Source: Spirochaetota bacterium
GTDB taxonomy: Bacteria; Spirochaetota; Brachyspiria; Brachyspirales; JACRPF01
Direction of reading: 5' to 3'
Assembly: GCA_016214035.1 (NCBI GenBank)
Contig: JACRPF010000014.1
Location: 62,001 to 126,000 of the forward strand
DNA: 64,000 nucleotides
Shown in pieces: positions 27,023 to 34,362 of the stretch (position 1 is its first letter; every line of letters begins with the position of its first letter). The notes below the pieces were generated by a model. It was given only the letters and a program-made list of their open reading frames with translations. It was not told the DNA's origin and searched no databases. The position numbers were made by a program, and so were the translations under genes.

Positions 27023-29133
27023 TTCCCGGCCTCCGCGATTCTGATATTGTCGAACAACGCCTTGCCGCTCACTTTTTCAAGTCCGAGCGTAAGTTCAATC
27101 TTCACCGCATTCACGGGGACTTGTACCGTAAAAGAAACGTCGGTCCAGTCGAACGATCCGCCGGGAAGGTTTTTCTGCAGATAATCCTTTTTGCCGTCGT
27201 CTTTGCTGATGACGAGCATATATTTGATGCCGTTATATTCTTTCGGCGGCGTACTTACATCCGCGGCTTTCACCTTTGCCGTGCAGATAATCGTTTTGCC
27301 CTTCATGCGTTCCACCGGAAGTACGGCTACGGTGTTTTTTGTTTTCGTCGCATCGTCAAGCTCGATGGCAAGCGCCGTTCCGCTGATACCGGCATCCATG
27401 GTGTAATTCTTTGCCGGGAACGCCTTGCAATCCGCGGTGTCGAACGGCTCGTCGAAATAAACGCCTTCGGGAAGCGTTTTTACCGCAGGGACGTCGGCTT
27501 TCGGGGGTTCAACAGGTTTTACTTCGGCGGGCGGAGGAACGTTTTTTATCCATTTTGCAGCATCGGGATACAACGGCTTTTTGTTTTTTGCGAACCACGA
27601 GAGGAGCACTTCCTTGCGTGCGGTGGTTGCGGCCGGATGATGCACGTTCTTGTCCACCGGCGCATCGGCGTGTTCTACGCTCCATCCCGGCCATTCGCGG
27701 AATGCGTGATACGACCAGTCCCATCCGTATTCCTCGAATATCTCGATGACGTCGGATAGATATTGTGCGCCTCCGGGCGCCCAGCGTACCGCGCTGAACT
27801 CGCCCACGTAGATATGCGCATTGTACGCAAGCTGGAAATCGCGGACGTGTTTCAGTACTCCTTTCAGTGCGTCTTTGTCGTACATCTTTTTACTGATCAT
27901 TCCCGGATAGGTGATGCCGGTGGTATTGTTGTAAATGCCCTGATGCGTAAACTCGCCGGGCTCATACATGTGCACCTGATAGACGATGTTCGGCACATTG
28001 ACGGGCATCATCTCGGCGAAGCCGCGCGGAGAGTCCCATTCAAGCACCTCGACGATGATCGGCATGACGGGGTCGATGGCGCGAATCGCTTTCGCCGCGC
28101 GCGTCTGCGTGGCGTGATAGTCCATGTCGGATGACGCCGGTTTTGCCTCGACGGGTTCGTTGACGAGATCGTATCCCCATATCGCGGGATGCCCCTTAAA
28201 CCGTTTTGCGAAACGTTCCCACACCGTGACAAAGTGGTCCTGATATTTCTTTTCATAGAACATGCGCATGCTGCGGTCTTCATACCGGCCGCCGGGCGGC
28301 GAGTGCAGATCCACCACGACTTTGAAGCCGTACGTGAGCGCGGAGTTGAGCAGCCGGTCGAGGTCGGTCATCTCCTCCTCGATCCATGCATCGTATTCGG
28401 CAAGGTCGAGGTCGGTGTTCGCCGCGCCCCATTTGCGCGTCATCTGATAGCGGACAAGGTTGGCGTTCCATTCTTTTGCAAATACGCGAAAGTCATCGTC
28501 CTTCACCGAGTTCGGCGACATCGCGCCGCGCAGACGAGGGAGATCGTGGCCGCGATACATCGGCGGCGGATTGACCATGGGTGCCGGACGGGCGGGAGCT
28601 TGAGTCTTTATGACGACGATTTTCGGTTTGTCGAACCACACTTCGCCGGTGCACATCTCAAGCCCGAGGCTGAGGTCGGCATTGAGAATGTCATCGTCGA
28701 TCAACTGCACGAACGATATCTCCTTCCAGTCGAACGTGCCGTACACATCACCCTGATTCTGATAGGATTCGCGCGCCGGCGTCTTGAAGTGCAGCATCCA
28801 TTTGATGCCGTTGTACGACTGCGGTGCTTTGGTGACGTTCTTCGCTTTTACCATGCATGAAAGATGCAGTTTCATCCCTTTATATGCGGAAAGATCGATG
28901 GGCATACCGATCTTGTGATGTCCCGGCGTTTCGCTTGCCGGTACGGTTACTTTCAAAACGATGCCGCCGTCCTTACCTTCTTTCACCCAAGCGGCGAATG
29001 GAGCTTCCGACCATTTTCCCCGGTCGGCTTCCTTGTTAAAATCCATCTGCAGAGCGTTGTCCCCGCGTTTAATTTCCGCATGCATTCCCGCAGCACAGAA
29101 GAACAGGCCGATCAATGACAGCAACAGTTTCAT
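27019..29133 (-). CDS. Exported GH5-like endoglycanase flanked by two copies of the shared module (paralogue B)
   Basis: 704 residues with a signal peptide (MKLLLSLIGLFFCAAGMHA). The first module (~25-175) has VKAKNVTKAPQSYNGIKWML, GTFDWKEISF and LGLEMCTGEVWFD. The GH5 barrel (~195-510) has VVVDLHSPPGGRY, GYDLVNEPVE (acid/base Glu326) and HIYVGEFSAVRWAP (nucleophile Glu445). A Pro-rich linker (~532-555) leads to the second module (~556-704; VKAADVSTPPKEYNGIKYML, GSFDWTDVSF, LGLEKVSGKALFDN). This is the first gene of the six-gene operon and the only one with two modules. GAGG lies before the ATG. Expected to open the backbone of the target polysaccharide. Confidence 0.9.
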   Translation of the reverse strand: MKLLLSLIGLFFCAAGMHAEIKRGDNALQMDFNKEADRGKWSEAPFAAWVKEGKDGGIVLKVTVPASETPGHHKIGMPIDLSAYKGMKLHLSCMVKAKNVTKAPQSYNGIKWMLHFKTPARESYQNQGDVYGTFDWKEISFVQLIDDDILNADLSLGLEMCTGEVWFDKPKIVVIKTQAPARPAPMVNPPPMYRGHDLPRLRGAMSPNSVKDDDFRVFAKEWNANLVRYQMTRKWGAANTDLDLAEYDAWIEEEMTDLDRLLNSALTYGFKVVVDLHSPPGGRYEDRSMRMFYEKKYQDHFVTVWERFAKRFKGHPAIWGYDLVNEPVEAKPASSDMDYHATQTRAAKAIRAIDPVMPIIVEVLEWDSPRGFAEMMPVNVPNIVYQVHMYEPGEFTHQGIYNNTTGITYPGMISKKMYDKDALKGVLKHVRDFQLAYNAHIYVGEFSAVRWAPGGAQYLSDVIEIFEEYGWDWSYHAFREWPGWSVEHADAPVDKNVHHPAATTARKEVLLSWFAKNKKPLYPDAAKWIKNVPPPAEVKPVEPPKADVPAVKTLPEGVYFDEPFDTADCKAFPAKNYTMDAGISGTALAIELDDATKTKNTVAVLPVERMKGKTIICTAKVKAADVSTPPKEYNGIKYMLVISKDDGKKDYLQKNLPGGSFDWTDVSFTVQVPVNAVKIELTLGLEKVSGKALFDNIRIAEAGK

Positions 29134-29203
29134 AATACTACCTCGTATTGTTGATTATAGGATATTTTATCCCGTGAATGCCGAATAGCAATCATCATGA
29201 CGG

Positions 29204-29245
29204 ACAGTATACAGCGGTTTTTAACTGAAATCTTGGTAAATATTA
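29204..29245 (-). promoter_or_regulatory. Two-part upstream element and promoter of the six-gene glycosidase operon
   Basis: On the minus strand: TAATATTTACCAAGA (29245-29231), 17 bases, then TGTATACTGT (29213-29204), which holds the -10-like TATACT. This matches the SGNH upstream region (15897-15856) at 24 of 25 conserved positions with identical spacing. The predicted start near 29199 gives a ~66-base leader. A second -10-like TATAAT (29159-29154) lies closer to the gene but has no -35. Confidence 0.55.
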
Positions 29246-29285
29246 AGAAATACACCGTTGATATTAACTCATGGCAGTAGTTATC

Positions 29286-29313
29286 TTGTCTTTTCCTGCG
29301 TGTTTTATATACT
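29286..29313 (+). promoter_or_regulatory. Promoter of the YgiQ gene, predicted leaderless
   Basis: TTGTCT (29286-29291), a 16-base spacer and TATACT (29308-29313), ending six bases before the ATG at 29320. No ribosome binding site precedes the ATG. Confidence 0.55.
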
Positions 29314-29319
29314 TTCGGG

Positions 29320-31014
29320 ATGATACGTCCAACCGATTTTCTGCCGACAACTCTTGCCGAAGCACGCGCAAAAGGCTGGGACGAACTTGATGTTATCCTC
29401 ATCACCGCCGACGACTATGTCGACCATCCGTCGTTCGGCATGGCCATCGTGGGCCGTTATCTTGAATCACTCGGTCTTCGTGTCGGCATCATACCGCGTC
29501 CCATTGTCGATAACAACGATGACTTCACCGTTCTCGGAATTCCAAAGATGTTTTTCGGCGTAACGGCCGGGAACCTCGATTCCATGGTGTCGAAATATAC
29601 AGCCGCACGGAAGATACGCTCGGACGATCCATACGCCGCCGGCGGTCTTGCGCAGGGACGGCCGTATCTGCCGTCTATCGTTTATACCAATAAGATAAAA
29701 TCACTGTTCAAGAATGTGCCGGTGGTACTCGGCGGCATAGAAGCCAGTCTCAGACGTACCGCACACTACGACCATTATCACGGCCGTGTGCGGCCGTCGG
29801 TGCTGCTCGCGGCAAAGGCCGACATGCTCGTATACGGCAACGGTGAAGCGCCGCTCAAGGATCTTGTCGGGCGGCTGCGTGACGGAACGCCGTTCGATGC
29901 CATCCATGACATTCGCGGGACAGCGATACCGGTGAATGCCGGAAAACGGGAACTGATTGCCGATGCGCGTATACTACCGTCATATGAAGTTGTGAGCGAC
30001 AATGCCGACGCGTTCAACGATATGACCAGGATTATCATGGAGGAACTCAATCCGCATAACGCAAAACCACTTGCGCAGGATACGGCGGGCAGAGCGGTAC
30101 GTATCAATCCTCCGGCATTTGCGCTCAGCACCGTAGAGCTTGATGCCGCTTTCGATCTTCCCTATACGCGCAAAGCTCATCCGCGATATACGAAAACGAT
30201 TCCGGCACTTGCCGTTATTGAAAATTCAATTATTTCACATCGCGGCTGCTACGGCGGTTGCTCGTTCTGCGCGCTTGCGCTTCATCAGGGTAAGACCATA
30301 CAGTCGCGCAGCAAAGTTTCCGTAGAACGGGAAATAAAAACAATTTCGGCACAGACCGGAAAGCCCGTTGTCATCACCGACGTGGGCGGTCCTACGGCTA
30401 ACATGTACGGAACCTGCTGCACATCATCGGAAGCGAACAAGGTATGCAAACGGCCAAGCTGCCTGTTTCCGGAGATTTGCAAACATCTCGATACGTCGCA
30501 TGCAAATTACCGTGCGTTGCTGAACGAATTAAGGAATATGCCTGAAGCAAAACGCGTGTATATCAATTCCGGAATACGCTATGACCTCGCACTTCGCGAT
30601 GAGGCATTCATCGCCGAGCTTGCGGAGCATCACACGCAGGGCAGGCTTTCAACGGCACCCGAACATGTCGATGCCGGAGTGCTTCGAATCGCCCGGAAAC
30701 CATCGTTTGCTGTTTATGAGAAATTCGCCCGCGTATTTGACGGTGTTTCTAAGCGCGCGGGGCTGAAACAATATCTGGTTCCGTATCTGATAGCCGGGCT
30801 GCCCGGTGAAACGCAGCAGGCTGCCGAGTCATTGATTCGCGAAACACGAAAGCCGCATATGCGGAGTGTTCAGGTGCAGGAGTTCTATCCCACGCCGATG
30901 ACGATAGCCGCGGCGATGTATTACACCGGCAAGGACCCGTTCACCGGCGAGAAAGTGCATATTGAGAAGAGCGAGCGAGTGAAGCGGATGAGGAAGAGAA
31001 GAATCGTAAGGTAA
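29320..31014 (+). CDS. YgiQ family radical SAM protein
   Basis: 564 residues. The radical SAM cluster motif CX3CX2C is at Cys310, Cys314 and Cys317 (HRGCYGGCSFCALALHQGK). The N-terminal part begins with FLPTTLAEARAKGWDELDVI and contains YVDHPSFGMAIVGRYLE and VVLGGIEASLRRTAHYD, which are typical of YgiQ (UPF0313). After the core, CCTSSEANKVCKRPSCLFPEICKHL carries further Cys residues that could hold a second iron-sulfur cluster. The reaction of this family is not established. The protein is somewhat shorter than the ~700-residue Escherichia coli member because the C terminus stops soon after EFYPTPMTIAAAMYYTGKDP. It is a single gene with its own terminator. Confidence 0.93.
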   Translation: MIRPTDFLPTTLAEARAKGWDELDVILITADDYVDHPSFGMAIVGRYLESLGLRVGIIPRPIVDNNDDFTVLGIPKMFFGVTAGNLDSMVSKYTAARKIRSDDPYAAGGLAQGRPYLPSIVYTNKIKSLFKNVPVVLGGIEASLRRTAHYDHYHGRVRPSVLLAAKADMLVYGNGEAPLKDLVGRLRDGTPFDAIHDIRGTAIPVNAGKRELIADARILPSYEVVSDNADAFNDMTRIIMEELNPHNAKPLAQDTAGRAVRINPPAFALSTVELDAAFDLPYTRKAHPRYTKTIPALAVIENSIISHRGCYGGCSFCALALHQGKTIQSRSKVSVEREIKTISAQTGKPVVITDVGGPTANMYGTCCTSSEANKVCKRPSCLFPEICKHLDTSHANYRALLNELRNMPEAKRVYINSGIRYDLALRDEAFIAELAEHHTQGRLSTAPEHVDAGVLRIARKPSFAVYEKFARVFDGVSKRAGLKQYLVPYLIAGLPGETQQAAESLIRETRKPHMRSVQVQEFYPTPMTIAAAMYYTGKDPFTGEKVHIEKSERVKRMRKRRIVR

Positions 31015-31018
31015 AATA

Positions 31019-31064
31019 ATAAAAAAAACGCAGGCGCGAATATAAATTCGCACCTGCGTTTTTT
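31019..31064. terminator. Bidirectional intrinsic terminator
   Basis: Arms 31028-31040 and 31045-31057 pair over 13 positions with one mismatch around an ATAA loop. An A run precedes them and a T run follows, so it works in both directions for the convergent YgiQ and fucose isomerase-like genes. Confidence 0.92.
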
Positions 31065-31085
31065 TATTTCGTGATTATTCTGATA

Positions 31086-32798
31086 TTACCGTTTCACCCG
31101 CAGCATCTTCGTCTGCACTTCTCCGCCGTTGAGGTGATAGAGCAACGGCTCGGGTCTGTCCGTTCCCGCGATGAATTTCGGCCGTGCCTGCCACGGAGTG
31201 ACCGAGAGCACATTCGCCATATCCATCCAGTACTGCAGACGTGAAGGTTTGAGGTTCCACGTCATATGAAAGTGATTTGCCGGAGCGTATTGTTTGTATT
31301 CAAGCATGTCAGCATACTTCGGCACTACGAATGTGTGCGGCCAGGTATTGTTTGAAGTATTGTATACTTTCTCCGCCAGCTTTCCCGGAAGTTCAACGGT
31401 TACAGCTTCGTCCCATATCATCGAGAAGAGGCCGTTGAGCGAGCTGTATGCGAGCCGTGCCGCGATGCCTTCGATGCCGCCGGGCGATACGAAGAACACC
31501 GAGTTGCCCATGCCGGGGAAATAGCCTTCATCGGCAAGCGGGAAACGGACGCCGCGCATGATCTCTTCGATGGATGCGCCGGGCTTTGCCGCCCAGTCGA
31601 ACGCAGCGCTGCCGGAGTTGTCGCCGTCAACGATGCCTTTTCTTGCCCAGAGTTCATCGCCGTATTTGATGCCGAGTTCATCGGCGGCTTTCTTGATTTC
31701 CCACGGTTCCCATACCTTTCTGAAGTCCATGAACAGGGGAGGATTCCCGCCGGAAAGCCATGTGGAGAAGAGCATGGTGAGGAGACCCTGAACGTCGGCT
31801 TCGGTGCCGAATGAAAGCGGAGTCTTTCTGCCTTCATGGTCGAACGTGGAATTGAAGAGCGATTCCATGATGTCGGCGACCGGAAGCGGGACGCCGCGCA
31901 TATCCGAACCCCATTCAAGCTGGCTCATGAAACCGCCGCCCACGGCGTTCAGGTCTTTCATGAGGTCACGGACGATGAGATACATCGCGAGGCTCTGACG
32001 GAAACGCTCATTATCCTTATCGTCGCGAAGCTGGACTTTGTCTTTGCCGAAACGAAGTATCCAATTTTCAAGAGCATCGAGTTCGGCTTTTTTATATGCT
32101 TGCTTTTTGAGCATGTCGGCGACGAGTTTCATATCGAGGCGTGTGATCTCAAGACCGAACGTGTTACGCGTGGGGATGATGTGACCGAGCGCCGTTTCCA
32201 TGCCCATCGAATCGTGTCCGAATACGACAACGCGGCGGCCCTTGAGACCCTGAAACGTGACAGCCGAGAAGCACCAGTCGACAAGAGCGTCGGCAGTGGC
32301 ATCGGTCATCACCGGGTTCGATCCGGTATCGGCCCAGGTGCCCACGTTCAGGTGGACAAGACGGCCATACTGACTTATCGCGCCGCTTGCCGCATGTGCG
32401 AACACAACGCCCGGTTTCGGACCGCTGTTGCCGCAGGTGAGATTAATAGGCGTGTCGGCGGGGAATTGCGATAACAGAGAAATCACGGTGAGCTGCGGGA
32501 ATGCCCAGGTGTCTGGAACGCAGACGATGATGTTCACGCCGCTGTCCTTGAATACCTGTGCCACGGCATCGGCCTGCTTTTCACCGTCAACAAGAAGGTC
32601 GGAATATACAACGCGGACATCGGTGCCGTCGGGCATTTTCACCCGCGATGAGAGGATGTCGGCGGTCATTTTAATGATATTGACGCAGCGTTTGCGCGAA
32701 TCTTCATCGATGCGCGGGTCGCTTGTTGCAAAAACGCCTATCGTGGGTTTTCCGCTCTCAATCTTCCGCGGTATTTTCAGTTGTTCAGCAGATGCCAT
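31086..32798 (-). CDS. L-fucose isomerase-like sugar isomerase
   Basis: About 570 residues from the ATG at 32798, which has GGAGGAG upstream. The fold markers of the L-fucose/D-arabinose isomerase family are present: PTIGVFATSDPRIDEDSRKRC, VVCVPDTWAFPQ-like strands, SFGTEADVQGLLTMLFSTWL (metal-ligand Glu), PLFMDFRKVWEPWE (metal-ligand Asp) and NHFHMTWNLKPSRLQYW (His). The enzyme would interconvert an aldose and ketose (L-fucose, D-arabinose or a related sugar) with Mn2+ in the cytoplasm. No kinase, aldolase or transporter is adjacent, so the pathway must be completed elsewhere. It may use a sugar released by the glycosidase system 2 kb away, but nothing in the regulatory sequence links them. 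Confidence 0.88.
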   Translation of the reverse strand: MASAEQLKIPRKIESGKPTIGVFATSDPRIDEDSRKRCVNIIKMTADILSSRVKMPDGTDVRVVYSDLLVDGEKQADAVAQVFKDSGVNIIVCVPDTWAFPQLTVISLLSQFPADTPINLTCGNSGPKPGVVFAHAASGAISQYGRLVHLNVGTWADTGSNPVMTDATADALVDWCFSAVTFQGLKGRRVVVFGHDSMGMETALGHIIPTRNTFGLEITRLDMKLVADMLKKQAYKKAELDALENWILRFGKDKVQLRDDKDNERFRQSLAMYLIVRDLMKDLNAVGGGFMSQLEWGSDMRGVPLPVADIMESLFNSTFDHEGRKTPLSFGTEADVQGLLTMLFSTWLSGGNPPLFMDFRKVWEPWEIKKAADELGIKYGDELWARKGIVDGDNSGSAAFDWAAKPGASIEEIMRGVRFPLADEGYFPGMGNSVFFVSPGGIEGIAARLAYSSLNGLFSMIWDEAVTVELPGKLAEKVYNTSNNTWPHTFVVPKYADMLEYKQYAPANHFHMTWNLKPSRLQYWMDMANVLSVTPWQARPKFIAGTDRPEPLLYHLNGGEVQTKMLRVKR

Positions 32799-32841
32799 TG
32801 GCTCCTCCAAAACATGTTATTTGTTCGAAATTCGATGCTTA

Positions 32842-32869
32842 ACTATACCATATACACGGCGTTTGTAAA
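32842..32869 (-). promoter_or_regulatory. Extended -10 promoter of the isomerase gene
   Basis: On the minus strand TTTACA (32869-32864), 16 bases, TATAGT (32847-32842) with TGG directly before it. Same design as the promoters at 39422, 58434 and 63326. Confidence 0.65.
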
Positions 32870-33289
32870 CCGACGGCATTGACATTTAAGTGGAGTTTAT
32901 TGACTTCGTATCGCTGCTCGATGGATTATGGGCTTCACATTCTGCTGTGTCCAGCCATTCCCCTCGATATAACCGAATCAGTACCCGTTTCGGCTACGAC
33001 TGTAGCAGCTGTCGCTACGACTTGTGAACTGGTAGCACACTCACCCCCGCCGCGGAATACGCGGCCCCCCCTCTCTCAAAAACGAGAGAGGGGGAATTCA
33101 AGGATAATAGATGTTCATCAGAAAATCGACGGCGGCAGCACGGGGTTTGAGGGCGCGGCAGACGGAAGCAAAAAAGATGCAGCTCAATCACCTGAATCCG
33201 TTATCAAAATTTACAATTAACATCCATTCCATCCGCGCGATGAGCGAAGGGAAGAAATGTCTTTCTGAGCACCAACGCGTACACCCATC
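32870..33289. other. Gene-free interval
   Basis: About 420 bases between the isomerase promoter and the end of dinB. It holds the palindrome at 33067-33094 and a small inverted repeat GCTAC/GTAGC near 32993-33006. Reading frames here show no domain, no ribosome binding site and biased composition, so I call no gene. Confidence 0.6.
33067..33094. repeat. Perfect 11-bp palindrome, REP-like
   Basis: CCCCCTCTCTC (33067-33077) and its exact complement (33084-33094) enclose a six-base loop AAAAAC. There is no T run on either side, so it is not a standard terminator. Such GC-rich palindromes in gene-free DNA are often dispersed genomic repeats, but only one copy is in this window. Confidence 0.6.
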
Positions 33290-34348
33290 TCACACCCCCG
33301 GCAATCCCCCGTCCTCCTCCTGCCCGAAATTACTCACCGTCGCGCCGATGAGCCGCACCGGTCTTTTGCCTATTTCCGTGTCCGGGAAAAGCTTCTTACA
33401 TGCGGCGAAAATATCGTCGGTGCTGTTGACATACCGGTCGAGTGTCATCCGCCGCGTTATCGTCGTGAAGTCGCCGTATTTCACTTTGAGGGTGACGGTT
33501 CTGCCGGTCATATTCTTCCGCATCAGATGCTCGGCGACAGTCACTATCTCGTCCTTTAGCTTTTGCTCGATGAACGCGATGTCGGTTGAGTCCTCCGGGA
33601 ACGTGGTCTCGCTGCCTACGGATTTTCTAACGTGCGTGGGGTATACCGGCCGTTCGTCGATGCCGCGGCAGAAGCTGTAGAGCTCAAGACCGAATTTGCC
33701 GAAGCGTCTGGTGAGTTCGGAGCGCGACATCGCCTGAAGGTCTGCGCAGGTGTGAAGCCCCATGCCGTACATGCGCTCGCGGGTGACCTTGCCCACGCCC
33801 CAGATATTCTTGATGTCGAGTGTTTTCATGAACGCGTCAACCTGATGCGGCTTGATGACGAAGAGCCCGTCGGGTTTGCGTATGTCGCTCGCTATCTTCG
33901 CGAGGAATTTATTGGGCGCAACGCCTGCCGATGCGGTAAGCTTCAACTCGTCCTTGATCCGCTGGCGTATCTCTTTGGCGATGGCGGTTGCGGTACCGAT
34001 GTTCTTCTTGTTCTCGGTAACGTCGAGATAGCATTCGTCGAGCGAGAGCGGTTCCACGAGGTCGGTGTATTCGCGGTAGATGGCGATGAGCGCTTTCGAT
34101 ATGGCGCTGTATTTGGTGAAATCGGGCTTGATGCATACGGCATGCGGACAGCGTTTGACGGCAACGGCCATAGCCATCGCCGAATGTACGCCGAACTTCC
34201 GCGCCTCGTACGATGCGGTGCAGACAACACCGCGTCCCTTGGGGTTTCCGCCCACGACGACGGGTTTGCCCCTGAGCGACGGATTATCGCGCTGTTCCAC
34301 GGATGCGTAGAAAGCATCCATATCAATGTGTATGATTTTTCTATCCAC
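33290..34348 (-). CDS. dinB: DNA polymerase IV (Y-family)
   Basis: 352 residues, full length. Signatures: IIHIDMDAFYASVEQRDNP (first catalytic Asp), KPVVVGG, SLDECYLDVTE (catalytic Asp-Glu), LTASAGVAPNKFLAKIASD and IWGVGKVTRERM (helix-hairpin-helix). It performs error-prone translesion synthesis. The C terminus ends shortly after the little-finger domain; a beta-clamp-binding motif may lie in the last residues but is not obvious. The start is GTG with GGGAG upstream, 14 bases after the smc stop, so smc and dinB are probably one operon. No LexA-type operator like the one at lexA is visible upstream of the pair. Confidence 0.97.
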   Translation of the reverse strand: MDRKIIHIDMDAFYASVEQRDNPSLRGKPVVVGGNPKGRGVVCTASYEARKFGVHSAMAMAVAVKRCPHAVCIKPDFTKYSAISKALIAIYREYTDLVEPLSLDECYLDVTENKKNIGTATAIAKEIRQRIKDELKLTASAGVAPNKFLAKIASDIRKPDGLFVIKPHQVDAFMKTLDIKNIWGVGKVTRERMYGMGLHTCADLQAMSRSELTRRFGKFGLELYSFCRGIDERPVYPTHVRKSVGSETTFPEDSTDIAFIEQKLKDEIVTVAEHLMRKNMTGRTVTLKVKYGDFTTITRRMTLDRYVNSTDDIFAACKKLFPDTEIGKRPVRLIGATVSNFGQEEDGGLPGV

Positions 34349-34362
34349 GGGGCACTCCCGTG

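Noticed and set aside
16794-29133. A Bacteroidota-type polysaccharide utilisation locus
   Set aside because: No SusC, SusD, hybrid sensor or transporter is present; only enzymes are encoded.
33067-33094. Terminator of dinB
   Set aside because: No T run follows on either strand and it lies ~200 bases beyond the stop codon.
32879-33220. Open frame of ~113 codons in the gene-free interval
   Set aside because: It runs through the palindrome, has no ribosome binding site and no recognisable domain; composition looks non-coding.
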